In this document: positions 45,557 through 56,689 of the stretch, piece after piece
Layout: each line of letters starts with the position of its first letter
How positions within the stretch are numbered: position 1 is the first letter of the stretch
Origin: Letharia columbiana
Taxonomy: Eukaryota; Ascomycota; Lecanoromycetes; Lecanorales; Parmeliaceae
Direction: 5' to 3'
Assembly: GCF_014066305.1 (NCBI RefSeq)
Contig: NW_023501041.1
Location: forward strand, 1,054,001 to 1,118,000
DNA length: 64,000 bases
The notes under the pieces: model-generated
Told to the model about the DNA's origin: nothing
Seen by the model: the letters and a program-made list of their open reading frames with translations, nothing else
Databases searched by the model: none
Translations under genes and position numbers: made by a program

Positions 45557-48500
45557 TCATTGAAAATGGTCTCCATGCTCTCGTAGGTGCCTCTTCCACC
45601 GCTGAATCTTCTCCTTCTCCTCCGCCTCCAGTCTTTTAGCCTTTTTCCTCTCATATACAGCCCTGACAGTCCTCTTCGTTTGGTCTCTGCCGGCTTCGAA
45701 GTTAGCTCGTGCGAGGGCGACAACCTTATCGATCTCTTGTGGCGAATATATAAAGTTCCAGGTGGAAAGAAACGGCGACGTGTCTGGATCAACGTCTTCC
45801 ACCTTGGGATTTCGTAGGAAGGGAAAATAGACAACCGTAATTCCAGCCTCGGGAGCTAGGAGCTTCCAGTCGGCATCAAGCTCAACCCGCGAGCTTTGTG
45901 ATGGCTTTTCGTCGCTCTTGCGATCCATGGTGGTGCCAACCCAGACTGTGAGCAATTTTCCAAGTCAGCATATCTTTCTTGGTACACGAAATCACCTTGA
46001 GGTACAAAAGATGTAGCGTACGTGGAGGATAGACGGGAACTGAACTCCCGGGATAATGTATTGATACTTGAGTGCCGGTACATGCTGGGAGGGAGCTACT
46101 CGGAGATTTACGTACCATTGCAATAGCCCAGGTCAGATTCCTGGGTCTCGTGCTTTGCGATGTGATCCTTGACATTATTTTGAGACCTCCCTCTCTGCTC
46201 TTCTCGCGTCTCAGCTATTTTGCCAGCAGCCTGTTGAGCTGTCGCTGCATCAGCTGCGTCGAGCTCCGTCTTTGTTTCGTCTTCTGCTCTTGGCCAGCCA
46301 GCACCTACGGGCCATCCTCTGACACCTCGTTGTTTTGCGTAGCCCTCGGCAACAGAAAGCCAATTTTCCTGCCTGATATCGGCAGAAGCATCAAAGCAGA
46401 CAACAATGTCGACGTTTCGGTCTCTACGGAGTAGCGGATAGAGAGGAAGATTATTGCTCATGCCCTAGGAAGATCAGTATTGAGCAACTGCAGAATTGCG
46501 GTTCCAATGGAAGACCCATGCATGCATCATCATAAAACATGGCAGTGACTTACAGCATCCATCAGCTCGAGATATTCATCGTTGAAGATGCTCTTAGGAC
46601 AAGTCGATGGCAGCCGGTTTTCAAGGCCTCTTGCGAAATTTGGGATTGTTCCTGGATCAATTGGATGCAATTTGATCAAGTCATCGTTCTTCTCCTCAAG
46701 CAGGGCGTCGATGCCTCCAAAGCCAGCAAGTCCTTTTATCACGGGGCGGACCTCTTTGTAATAGTGGGCAAGCTGACAGAGATTTTGAAGTCAGCATTGG
46801 CTATTGAAGACAGATTTTGCTTCGTGAGACCTCTTGAAACGTATATCAAACCTCGAAAGGTGGCTCAGCTTAGGATATCTGGACCCAGGAGTTACGTACG
46901 GTGGCGCAAAATGCGGAGCCCCATATTCCCATCAGAAGCGGAAGGCGAAGCTCTGGAAGTGGAGGCCTATTGTCACGGTTCACACTTCTTCCCATTTGGA
47001 AGTGACGGCCGATGCTCCATGAGGGGATGCCGGCCTCAAACTCTTCACAAAAAAGCTCGTAAGGAGTAAATTCGAACCACTGGAACCATGCCTCTTGCTT
47101 TGCCTTTGCCCTCGCTGCGTCCATTGTCTCGCCTTTCACTTTCTCGTCCTCTAACGGTATCTCATGCCTAACAGCGGCATAAATGGGAAGTGGATTTGCA
47201 CCACTAGAGAGGTAAAACCGTTGGTTGGAGAGCTTGAGATCTCGATCGTCGACGCTGAGCTCATCTCGTGGGATCATCAATCGGCTCGATAGCAGTAGGC
47301 CATAAACATCGACGAGGCCAAAATCTGCTTGCGGGTCTCCTCTGAGCCGTTCCACGGAGCCAGCAAGGAGGAATTTATTTGTGGGAGCTCGAGTACACAA
47401 GTCTAGGAAACTGGGAGGGTATGCTATATGGATGCCTATGCGTTTCTTCAGGTGCTCTATAACTTTGTCATGTCTACGGCCACCGAGACTTGAGTTGTAC
47501 AGAGTCTGCAGCCAGCAACTGCCGCTGACACCGGCACTGGATAACAGATTTGGAGTCAGTACTGTTCATTTGAGGGTTTATGTTTAAACTTGCAACAAGA
47601 CTAGAGAGTCAACAATGCCAAGAAACGTCTCAAATCTCAGGATTCAATCCGAGAGGGGGGACATGGACTCCGCGGATACTTACGTGTAAGTGGCGCAATC
47701 AAAGAGCCCTGCCTCCTGCGCCTGTCATATGGTCAACATTGCATGATTGCAGGCCATCGTGGGGTCTTTTCTACACTCAAGTATGATGCTGCTCCAGCAA
47801 CTAGGGCCCTTAGACCTCCACCTGATCCACACACTGCGATGGTGGGCACGTCTCTGGGATCCACATCGGCCTCTGGTATCTCGAGGTACTTTGCCAGTGC
47901 ACACCTTGTGTATCTCTTTCTGCGCCGGACGAAGGCCATTTCATCAGAACACAAGTCTTTGCCGACCCTTACTCTCGCATTCAGCGCAATCTCGGGATGA
48001 ATGTTTTCATCCTGAGCTTCTTGCCAGATCTCCTCGGCAAGTGACCCTCTGGCCATGTTCATCTCTCGCTGAAGCTTTGCCACATAGTCCGGAAGATCGT
48101 AGGCCCATTGCGGAATGAATCGATCCGTGATCTTGTCTCCAAGTGTCGTCCACTGTATGAATTTCGACGTCAGCTAGAAACCGGCTACAAATACATCTAG
48201 GGAGTCTCCTGTCTTGTGGGATCAGGAATAACAATGCTCTCTGCACCCTTCAAAATGCCAACGAGAAGCTGGATGTATGGAGCAAGCCTTGGAAGTAGAG
48301 CTGTTGCTCCTCTACCAATTGAAAATTCTCCTTTCGTAAAAAACAGTTCGGTCTCAAGATGACTCTTTCTGGGAAAAGAACCAGATTCATCAGACAATCG
48401 CAGAGGGTTATTTGGTTTCTTTGTTCCTGAAAGATGTCTCGCGACCCAAACCAATGGTATCGACGAGGGGTGAATTTCTTCAATGTACGTACCTGGACAG

Positions 48501-48792
48501 ATGATATCGACTTGCGGGCAATAGCAACATTCAAAGAGAAAGAGGCCCACGCTGCACTATCCTCATCCTCGAAAAGGGGAATTTCGTCATCCTGGCTTTC
48601 TGCTGGAGCTTTGGCGTCATTGTCTTCCTTTCTGCATAGCCTCGGGTCAGCGTATTTTTCCGAAGTCCTGAGCCACAGAAGTTGCTTTGCCAGGCCAACA
48701 ATAGGCGCACTGCGTGCCAAAGTAGAAGCTTCAGCAGTATGATTCTTTGTAAATACCATAATACTAGGAAGGACTAGATTTATTACACGCAT
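45557..48792 (-). CDS. Cytosolic phospholipase A2-type lipase (cPLA2 catalytic domain)
   Basis: Eight exons inferred on the minus strand: 48792-48493, 48364 to about 48233, 48152-47775, 47715-47684, 47536-46900, 46772-46554, 46464-46116 and 45945-45557, giving about 811 aa. The oxyanion-hole motif is AVCGSGGGLRALVAG. The nucleophile lies in YTAGVSGSCW, split by introns 3 and 4 around a 32-nt exon. The catalytic Asp is in LMDAGMSNNLPLYPLL, split by intron 6. These match group IV cPLA2; the calcium-binding C2 domain is absent. The N-terminal part is family-specific and may carry a targeting signal. Exon 2 ends uncertainly: the frame runs into TAG at 48199-48197 without a GT in the expected place, so the 48233 end (GTTATT donor, 80-nt intron) is the best compromise and drops about eight residues. 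The start ATG is the first in frame. Confidence 0.85.
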
Positions 48793-49425
48793 CAATAGCA
48801 ACTTATGCGACAGAAGGGACGATTGTACACATGGAAACGTGATCTACACCTGACTTTGCTTATGTCTTGACGGTCATACCAAGCAGTTGAAGAGTGCACT
48901 TACTGGCTCGATTCTTTTGGCCCTCTCTTAGAAATATTAGGTCGAGTGCTAGGCCATTGCGTAGTACTACCGCTGTCGTTATATCGCACGGCTGAGGGAT
49001 TGAGCCTATAGTTGAGGGTAAAAGCGACTGATGATGCCACAACTAGAGAGCCTATGCGCTGGTTCATAGTCCTTGAGGTACACCGTTTTCGAGTTTCCAT
49101 CGGAAGAAACACGACCGTTGCCAAGCCACTGATCTCACTATACCCACTTCTATACTAACCGATCTGGGTTTAGCGGTATCGATCATCCGAGCTTTATCAC
49201 GTTGATGAGGCACGCTCTGCAGGCCGCCAGAAAACGTGGCAGTTGTAGGACGGTAGAAGCCTGCAGACGCCTGACAATATAGGGTTGCTTTTTCCCCTCA
49301 ATTGGTAGAATCTGAGGGTTGATAACTATAGATCTGTATAATCAGGATAGGCCAGCACCCAGCTGGGGTGGCATTCCCCCCCGTCTCTTATAAGTTGTAT
49401 CCTGTTCAAGAAGAAGCACGAGCGA
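48793..49425. promoter_or_regulatory. Divergent intergenic region between the phospholipase and EXO70
   Basis: 633 bp containing both promoters. No individual element was recognised. Confidence 0.35.
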
Positions 49426-51501
49426 ATGATGGCAAAAGTTCAAAAGGCAGTTTGGGCGGAGGAAAAAGCGGAGGTAGAGGTTCTCCTTGCACAAAGAGAT
49501 GAGCATGCAAACATTGGCAGAAGACTTAAGACACTTCAAGCAAGTGTCGAGGGTGGAGGTCGGACAGTCAGGGATGGGATGGGCCAAGTGCACAGCAACA
49601 CAAACCAGCATCAGATCAAAATACATAGTACGTTGGCAGACCGAGAAGTCAACATGGAACCTAACGTTCTGTTCAAGACATTGAGAAGCTTATCAAGCAC
49701 ATTGACAAGATGCTTGAGCCGGGACAAGACAAAGGTAAGGAAGAGAGGATCATTCGGGCTGGGTAAGTCTAATCAAGGGGAGATTCTCTCTGTCTCTCCG
49801 CTGAACCAACATTCAGACCGGCCCAAGTCGGATTGACCGAGTACTTGAACTCGCTGAAACGTGTGAATCGAGCTCTTACCGAGATGGGCACTACAAACAT
49901 GCGTGCCAATCAACAGGCCATCGGTGACTTCAACGAGCTTTTGGCTGAAGGTAGTAAGAAAATGGAAGAAGTCTATCGTTCCGTGCTACTCGAATTTTCT
50001 CAGCCTCTGGAGCCTCTGCACTATCTCACAAGGGGTAGGCCACGCATATGTTCCGTTCTATGACCTCGAGTGCTAATCCACCAAAGAATTGCCCTTCCCA
50101 ACTTTATCAAATGGGACTTCATCAGAGTTGGAGGCTATGGACAGATATATCTCTTCTCCAAGCGCTCGCAGTACAGTTCCCAACCAGAGCGAGTCAGCCT
50201 CGATCCATATCTACTCAGATATTCGTGGTCCTTACCTCGTCGGTAGCCTTCAAAATCTATCTTTAGCATCGATCAGCACCTCGAAGAAGAAGAACTCCGA
50301 TGAAATCTATCGTCAAGGCAGCAATGCCATCAATCAATATGCCAAAGCGATCGATAGCATTTTCCTTGCCGAATTCCAGAATGTTTCTGCGTGCTTCCCC
50401 CGCGATGCTTGGACCATAGCATTCGAAACCACTTGCCGCAGAGCCCTTGCCGAGTTTGCCAAAACTCTGCGCGAGCTTAACATGCACATCAAATCCAACC
50501 TGACCACGGACTGCTTCCTTGCCTACGAGATCATTGAGGTCGTCACAGATGTAGCACACCATCTCAACTCCAAGACTGGAGAACCGCTACCCTTTGGGGA
50601 TGCTCTAGCGCCAGTCCGGGAAATCGCGAAATTCTCTCTCCCCGAGCTGCTCGACGACCAACGACGCCGCATTATGTCCTTGGCTATTTTGCCTGCAGAT
50701 GGCTCGGCCATTCCCTTCACCTCCGAAACGATGACACGCCTCCAGACCCTTACCGTCTATCCCAAATCCCTCTCATCAATTCTGGCCTCTATAGGTGACG
50801 GCAACTGGACTCAGTCCGCATCAGCTAACCGTTCGAACAATTCCTCCACCTCCTTACCCTCGCTCAAATCCCTAGATGTTGGCGCAGACGGCGCTCAATT
50901 GCTAACGCATTACGTTCTCGACACCCTTGAGGCACACCTGACCACCCTCGAATCACGTGCTCGTATTCTGCTCAAATCCAAAGCTGTTCATGGCGTTTTC
51001 ATCTCTAACACTGTCGCTCTAATCGACCGCATGATCCGCTCCTCTGATCTCGCCTCACTTATCGGCGCCAATCCCGGCGCTCAAACCAAGATCGACACTT
51101 GGCGCAGGAAAGGTGTCTCCACGTATATGGACGCCTGGCGTGAACCGTCATCGGCGCTCTTAGACTCCACTCGCACAAATGCCTCAGGAGCCCGGCCACA
51201 TTCCGGCGCCTCTCTCACCTCAGCTGAAGTGGTCAAATCTCTCGGCAGCAAAGAAAAGGATGCGATCAAAGAGAAGTTCAAGCTCTTTAACACTTCCTTC
51301 GACGAGTGCGTGAAGAGGCATAGGGAGTTGAGTCCCAGCATGGAGAGAGAGGTAAAGAGTGAATTGAGTAGGGAAGTGGGGCATCAGGTGGAGCCGCTCT
51401 ATGCACGCTTCTACGATCGTTACGAGGCACTAGATAAGGGGAAGGGCAAATATGTTAAGTATGATAAGGGCTCGCTAGCTGCAGCACTGGCGTTGCTCTG
51501 A
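49426..51501 (+). CDS. EXO70: Exocyst complex component Exo70
   Basis: Exons 49426-49627, 49678-49762, 49817-50034 and 50087-51501 give 639 aa. The N-terminal coiled coil (AVWAEEKAEVEVLLAQRDE, then GQVHSNTNQHQIK) joins through exon 2 (IEKLIKHIDKMLEPGQDKG) to PAQVGLTEYLNSLKRVNRAL, the family order. The C-terminal helical rods end with a basic patch around YEALDKGKGKYVKYDKGSLA, corresponding to the PI(4,5)P2-binding end of Exo70. Exo70 tethers secretory vesicles at sites of polarised growth, here hyphal tips. Two ATGs are in tandem at 49426 and 49429; either may start translation. The three introns are 50, 54 and 52 nt, all GT-AG. Confidence 0.95.
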
Positions 51502-52364
51502 AGGCGGACTGGAGGACGCATTCTGTATGATACTGCCTTGGCAGATATCATCTTGAGTTTATACGAGGCGGATTGCTGGACGGCCTCTAAATTGGAGGCA
51601 GTGTGGTACGTAAGATTCGTGGTGCAGAGCATAGCGGCGATACCCTTCTGATAAGCGTTTACCCGGGTTCTTTCTTTCTTCTCCTTTCCTTTCCTTTCCT
51701 TTCCTTTCCTTTCCTTTCCTTTCCTTACCTTCACCTTCCTTGTGGGAGTGTGCAGAGCTTCTTTCTACTAGGGGCTGCGGCTTGGGCATAGCGTAGGTAC
51801 CTACACGATTCAGCGAATCTACATTTTGCTTACTCACATGCTACCTGTGACCAATACCACATGCACGACTGATGCGGTACTTTGAAATCCTCAGCGATTG
51901 GGTCTGGAATTCAGGAGACTAATCATTCGCTATCTGCTGCAATGGGGTATCAAATCTATGGATTGCCAACGCCTTTGTCTTGAGTAGGTTATTCAATCAA
52001 TGCCTCTTCTCAAGTATGACCGAACTCCAGTTTCAACTTCATTCGGCTCTGATGTATGCAAATGCCCTCATATGTTGACCAACGACTTGGAAAGTCAAAG
52101 GTCTTGATCGTAAAGCTTGAAGTGAGAAGGATGGCAAGCATTTCGATTCATGAATAATGGCGTCGTACGGAATCGACAGTGGATATGCAAGACACCATTA
52201 GCTTAAGGCAGGCAAGATCGAAAGCAGAGCAGTTCTGCCGCTCGATGATCTGTTAAAGGTGTCATATGGCTGGCTGGTGATTTTGCTGGTGATTTCCGCA
52301 ATGAATTTTGGTCATATCTTTCGAGTATCAAATAAAAGATGGCGTGGAGTCTGAGAAAAAATCT
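51502..52364. other. Convergent intergenic region with a pentanucleotide microsatellite
   Basis: 863 bp between EXO70 and the SNF2 gene. It contains an eight-copy TTTCC microsatellite (about 51685-51725) and one palindromic TAGGTACCTA site at about 51795-51804. No gene is seen. Confidence 0.55.
51685..51727. repeat. TTTCC pentanucleotide microsatellite, about 8 copies
   Basis: Eight perfect copies of TTTCC lie in tandem just after a TTTC-rich lead-in, ending where TTACC breaks the array. The run is in the 3' flank of EXO70 and is purely pyrimidine on the plus strand. Confidence 0.9.
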
Positions 52365-55300
52365 CTACCTGAAGAGGCTTCTAAGCTCATCCAGCTTGCG
52401 CTTCGCTGCTTCAGCCTTGTCGATTCTGCCACGATTCATACTGAGATCGGCGAGGTTCTGCTTCTTGCGCTGAAGATCCAGCATCTTCTCCTCGAAGCTG
52501 TCCTTCATGATGAAGCGGTAAGTGAAAACCTCGCGTCTCTGACCCAAACGATGGACCCTGTCAACAGCCTGAGCCTCAGCAGCCGGATTGAATTGTGGTT
52601 CCATGACGTAGACTTTGGATCCAGTGGTCAAGTTGAGACCTAGACCTCCAGCCATGATGGAAATGAGTATGACGCATACTGTCGGATCGTCTCTAAATGC
52701 GTCAAGAGAAAGATTGCGGTTCTTGCGGCTCATCTTGCCATCGAGACGAACAAATTTGACGTTGCTGTCTTCAAGCGCGATCTGGATGAGGTCAAGATTG
52801 GCGGTCCAGCCTGAGAAGACGACGCTCTTGATAGGCTGTTCACCAGTCGGTAGACTCTGACTCTCGACTTCCGATCTCCTTAAATCCTCCAAAAGTGCTT
52901 TGACTTTCGTATGTGGGCCACCATATCTTCCCATAATCTTCGCATGACGGGGATTTTCCCTAGCCATAGCTCTAGCCTCTTCGGCGGCTTCGATGCCGTC
53001 CTTGGTAAGCTCGAAAAACGACGTTCGCAACGCCTGCTCGCAAAAAGGGCACTTGAAGCGATGGTCCGCCGAAGAATTCTGGATAATCGAACTCTTGACA
53101 GCGTCCATACATTGTCTGCAGATGATCTGATAACATGGCAACATGCATCCAAGTAGATCATCGCTACCATTTGGCGTATCTTCTCTGTCTTTGACGATAA
53201 TCTTACGCGTACATTGAACGCAAGTATCGGAATCAGTCTCTCTGAAAAGCATGAGCATCTCGTAAGCTTGCTTTGGGCTGAGAGCAGGCCTATTGTCCTC
53301 TTCTTCATCGTCGAGGGTAATGGCGTTGTCCAAGCTAAAGCCTTCTGTGACTTTGAGATCATCTTCGCTGAGGAGTTCACGGCCATGGGCGCAGAGCAGA
53401 CGGAGTCGCATGATTGCTCGAAGGATGTGGGCATACGTTTTCCCGCCCAAGCTCTTTTTCTGCTCACCAGCAATGACCTTCAGTGTATTTTGAGAATCTT
53501 TTGCGAACCAGTCGTACAGACCAAACTCTTCATCAGTAAAAGGCAATCTAACAACGTGATCATGGCGCCCAGGAAGATCAATGCGATCTTTGAGACGTCG
53601 AAGAGTAATGCTGTCCACAAGAAGTCGAAGCTTCGGTATGATTTCAGGATCTGCGTTCTTGAACGGAGCAAGGATGAATTGAGAAAAGCCGCCCTTGTCG
53701 AAAGGCTGGACTCGTAGAAATTTGACTAACGCTCCCAAGTCATCCAATCTATTCTGGACTGGAGTACCCGTCACGGCCCATCTTCGCTGGGCTGAAAGTG
53801 CGCAGATAGCTTGAGATTGACGGGTGGATTGCTCACGGATCATGTGCGCCTCGTCAAGGACAATGCGGAAGAAGTTCGTTTGCAGCAATGGTTCGATGTC
53901 TTTGCGTTTGGCACGTCCTCCATATTCGCTAGCCACGATGCTGTAGGTCGTAATAACAAGATCAAATCGGGCCAAAGCATTAATATCTGTGATACGATTG
54001 GCGCCATGATAGACATAGTAGTTCAATGCCCCAGGCTTGATGTGAGTAGCGATCTGATCTTCCCAGTTCGCGAGAGTGCTCAACGGAGAGACAAGTAATG
54101 TGGTTTTCGAATTGCGAATCAAGGCTCTGTCGCCATCCATTTCTGGCAAGTGCCCGATCTCTTCCCATTCGCCGGCTGCCTCCAAACTTCCAACAATGAG
54201 AGACAAGATACTCAGTGTCTTGCCTAGACCCATCATATCTGCTAGGATTCCTCCGAGTACTTCAGGTGGCTTATTGCGCTCTTCTGTGCCGGTGATGACG
54301 TTGTAATAGGTAGGTGATCCATTAGGTCGATATCTTAAGCGCCACAGCGAATTATTGTCTTCGTCGTTGTCGCTGAAAACTCGCTTTTCTTCCTTGTTGC
54401 TGAGGAAGTAGAGACCTTGTTTCTGATGGCTGAGCAACGGTGTGATGATACGAGGGTCAGCTTCTTTCTCTGGCAGATTCTCTGACTGCTCAAGAGAATC
54501 AAACATTCCAACAATATCGTTGTGAATCTCCTCTGCAGTACGAACGACGTAACCAGGAGCTGTACGGGGCGCGCTCTGTGTCCCTCCATAAGAGGTCCTC
54601 GGAGGCGTGTCGGCAGGTTGATGTGGGTTGACGACCTCGATCCCACTATCTACCATGAATGGTGGTCCGAGTAAAACACTTCTCTGCCTGAGAAATTTAC
54701 CCAGTGGCTGGGCCTTGACCTTCGGACCGTACAAGTTGATCGTAATGTCAAAGTATTCGGAGCATTCTTTGCCCGGGTAGTCGTTAGGCTGTCTCTTTCT
54801 TATGGTGATCCTAGCTTGCGTTCGAAAACGAGGGTTTTTGGAGTCCATGATCCTTGCAAGGGCGGATGAGGTTTTCAGATCAACGTTGCCGAAGTCTTTG
54901 CCCATGGGATCGATGACGCGAATAATGTTGTCTTTTCCAGGGAAACGCTTGAGCTGCAACCTCATGGCGGGCCAGTCGCCCTTACTGATGTAGACAGCTT
55001 TACCGCCGGGGCACGGCAGTTGATGAGCTTGAACTTTTGTTTGTTGCAAGCGTCCATAACACACTTCCTTCTCCTGACTGTCACCAACGACGACGATTTC
55101 TTCATCCTCATCATCTAAGATTCCAATTAGTACCAGTGCTCGACAAAGCTTTGTTTGAATAAAAGATGCGTACCTCCAGTCAGATCTACCACGGCGTTGA
55201 CAGACCCTGACTCCGCGATGCCTTGCTTCTTTTTCTCTTTCAAGTATTCTCCGATCTCTCCACCCATGCCTCCGCCAACGAAGCTGACCTTCTTGTCCTC

Positions 55301-55936
55301 TTCGACATCGAACTCGCCGCTCTCGGCTTTCGGCTTCTTCTGCGGACGTTCTTCACGTTGTGAAACATTATGCACTTTCTCAATCAAGCTGCCCATACCC
55401 TGACCTTCGTAGTCCTCGTGGTCTCGCTTGCGCAAGCCATTGACGTCGGCCTCGGAGGGTTTACCGTTTAGGTGCAGATTGGAAGGACTTGGTTGAGCTA
55501 TAGTAGATTCGGTTGAAGCGCTCTTAGAATCTCTTTGCCGTTGGTCATTGCTGAAGCCTTTCGGATCGAGAAGGCGACGTGGATCAAACGAGCTCGAGGC
55601 CGCTCGCCCAGCTATTGTCGCATTCTGTGAGCTCACGGCCTTCTTGCCTTTATGATCAAGGGCATCGTAAGCGTCATCCTTTGATTTTTGCGATGCAAGA
55701 TCGGGAATGAAGGGTATTTCAAAAAAAGGCTCAGAACGAGGGGGTTCACTGCCGCGACGAGCTGGCACGGAAGAAGATGCAAAGTGAGATGAAATGGAAG
55801 TACCATTGGCCAAGTGCTTCTTCAAGGCTTTGGGATCTGTGAGCGCTGCAGCAGATAGCTGGGTACCGTTGGCCCCTGTCCAGGAAGCCATGTGGTGAGA
55901 TGTATGGCTCGAGGAAGCTGTCGAGGTTGTGATCAT
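52365..55936 (-). CDS. SNF2-family ATPase with RING finger (Rad5/Rad16/HLTF-like)
   Basis: Exons 55936-55174 and 55114-52365 give 1170 aa. The first 250 residues are disordered, Ser/Lys-rich. A region with CYGRLQQTKVQAHQLPCPGG, about residues 270-400, may be HIRAN-like. The SNF2 ATPase follows: Walker A DMMGLGKT near 547, DEAH box (VLDEAHMI) near 672, TGTPVQNRLDDL. A RING finger (CVQCTRK...CMLPCYQIICRQCMD...CPFCEQ) sits between the lobes near 880-945, and the helicase C-lobe ends with GGLGLNLTTGSKVY and QAVDRVHRLGQRREV. An insertion-RING architecture is shared by Rad5, Rad16, Uls1 and HLTF, which ubiquitinate or remodel at damaged or stalled DNA. I cannot choose among them. A second ATG lies 15 codons downstream of the one used. 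Confidence 0.92.
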
Positions 55937-56689
55937 GAGTGTTGTGATTTCAGTGAGAGATGGTACTTTGAGGTGGAGGATGAAGAAAGGACAAAGAGGG
56001 CATTGTGATAAGAGGCGAATGAAGTGAAGGAAGTGAATGAGGGACCAAATGATTCAAGTGATTCGAGTGATTCCAGGCATCTTTCTACAAGTACTTTTGG
56101 AAAGTTATCTTCTATTCTTTTGTATGTCCGTCGATGCCTCGAAGTGCGAAAACAATGAGACGACTCTTAGCTTGAATGCTTACCCAATGAGATGAGTCGA
56201 TGCCGAGGAACGCCACGATTACTTGCCTAAGGTAGAGTAGTCGATTATGCCATGCATGCACTTTCATGCAGTGACGCTATCTACGGGAACTAAGATAAGG
56301 TACTCGTAGCCGGTGACCTTAAAAATTGGGGTACCTACTGTAGGTAGCTAGGTACCTTAGGGCAAGTAAAGAGCCTCACGACTTACAAGCCTCACGAGCC
56401 TCACCAGGATGTTCGCTAACCGCTCACTTCTCCAAACGGCCGTGTCACCAAGCTTGAATTGTTTTGGGTAAGTAAGGTAATGAATGTTCAACGAGGTACC
56501 TTATACTCTAGTAAATACCCTATCACGACATACGCTATGCTGATTCTAGGTCTAGCAACCTTTCTAGCAACCTGATCGCCATCGAGTGGTGTGATGCTTC
56601 ATGCCCGGTCCACCATGTATCAACACCCTTCATGTGTTATGATACCCTATACTCATATCGTACAAGCAGTAGACATGCACCCAGACCCT
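55937..56689. other. Intergenic region rich in GGTACC-type motifs
   Basis: 753 bp upstream of the SNF2 gene and downstream of LSB6. Several motif copies occur at about 56296-56360 (GATAAGGTACTC, GGGGTACCTACTGTAGGTAG, CTAGGTACCTTAG) and one at 56492-56504 (GAGGTACCTTATA). No gene is recognised. Confidence 0.45.

Noticed and set aside
45301..45639. Plus-strand frames of 112 and 72 codons between MED21 and the phospholipase
   Set aside because: Overlap the phospholipase 3' end on the other strand, and the amino-acid pattern matches no family; the 72-codon frame starts at GTG.
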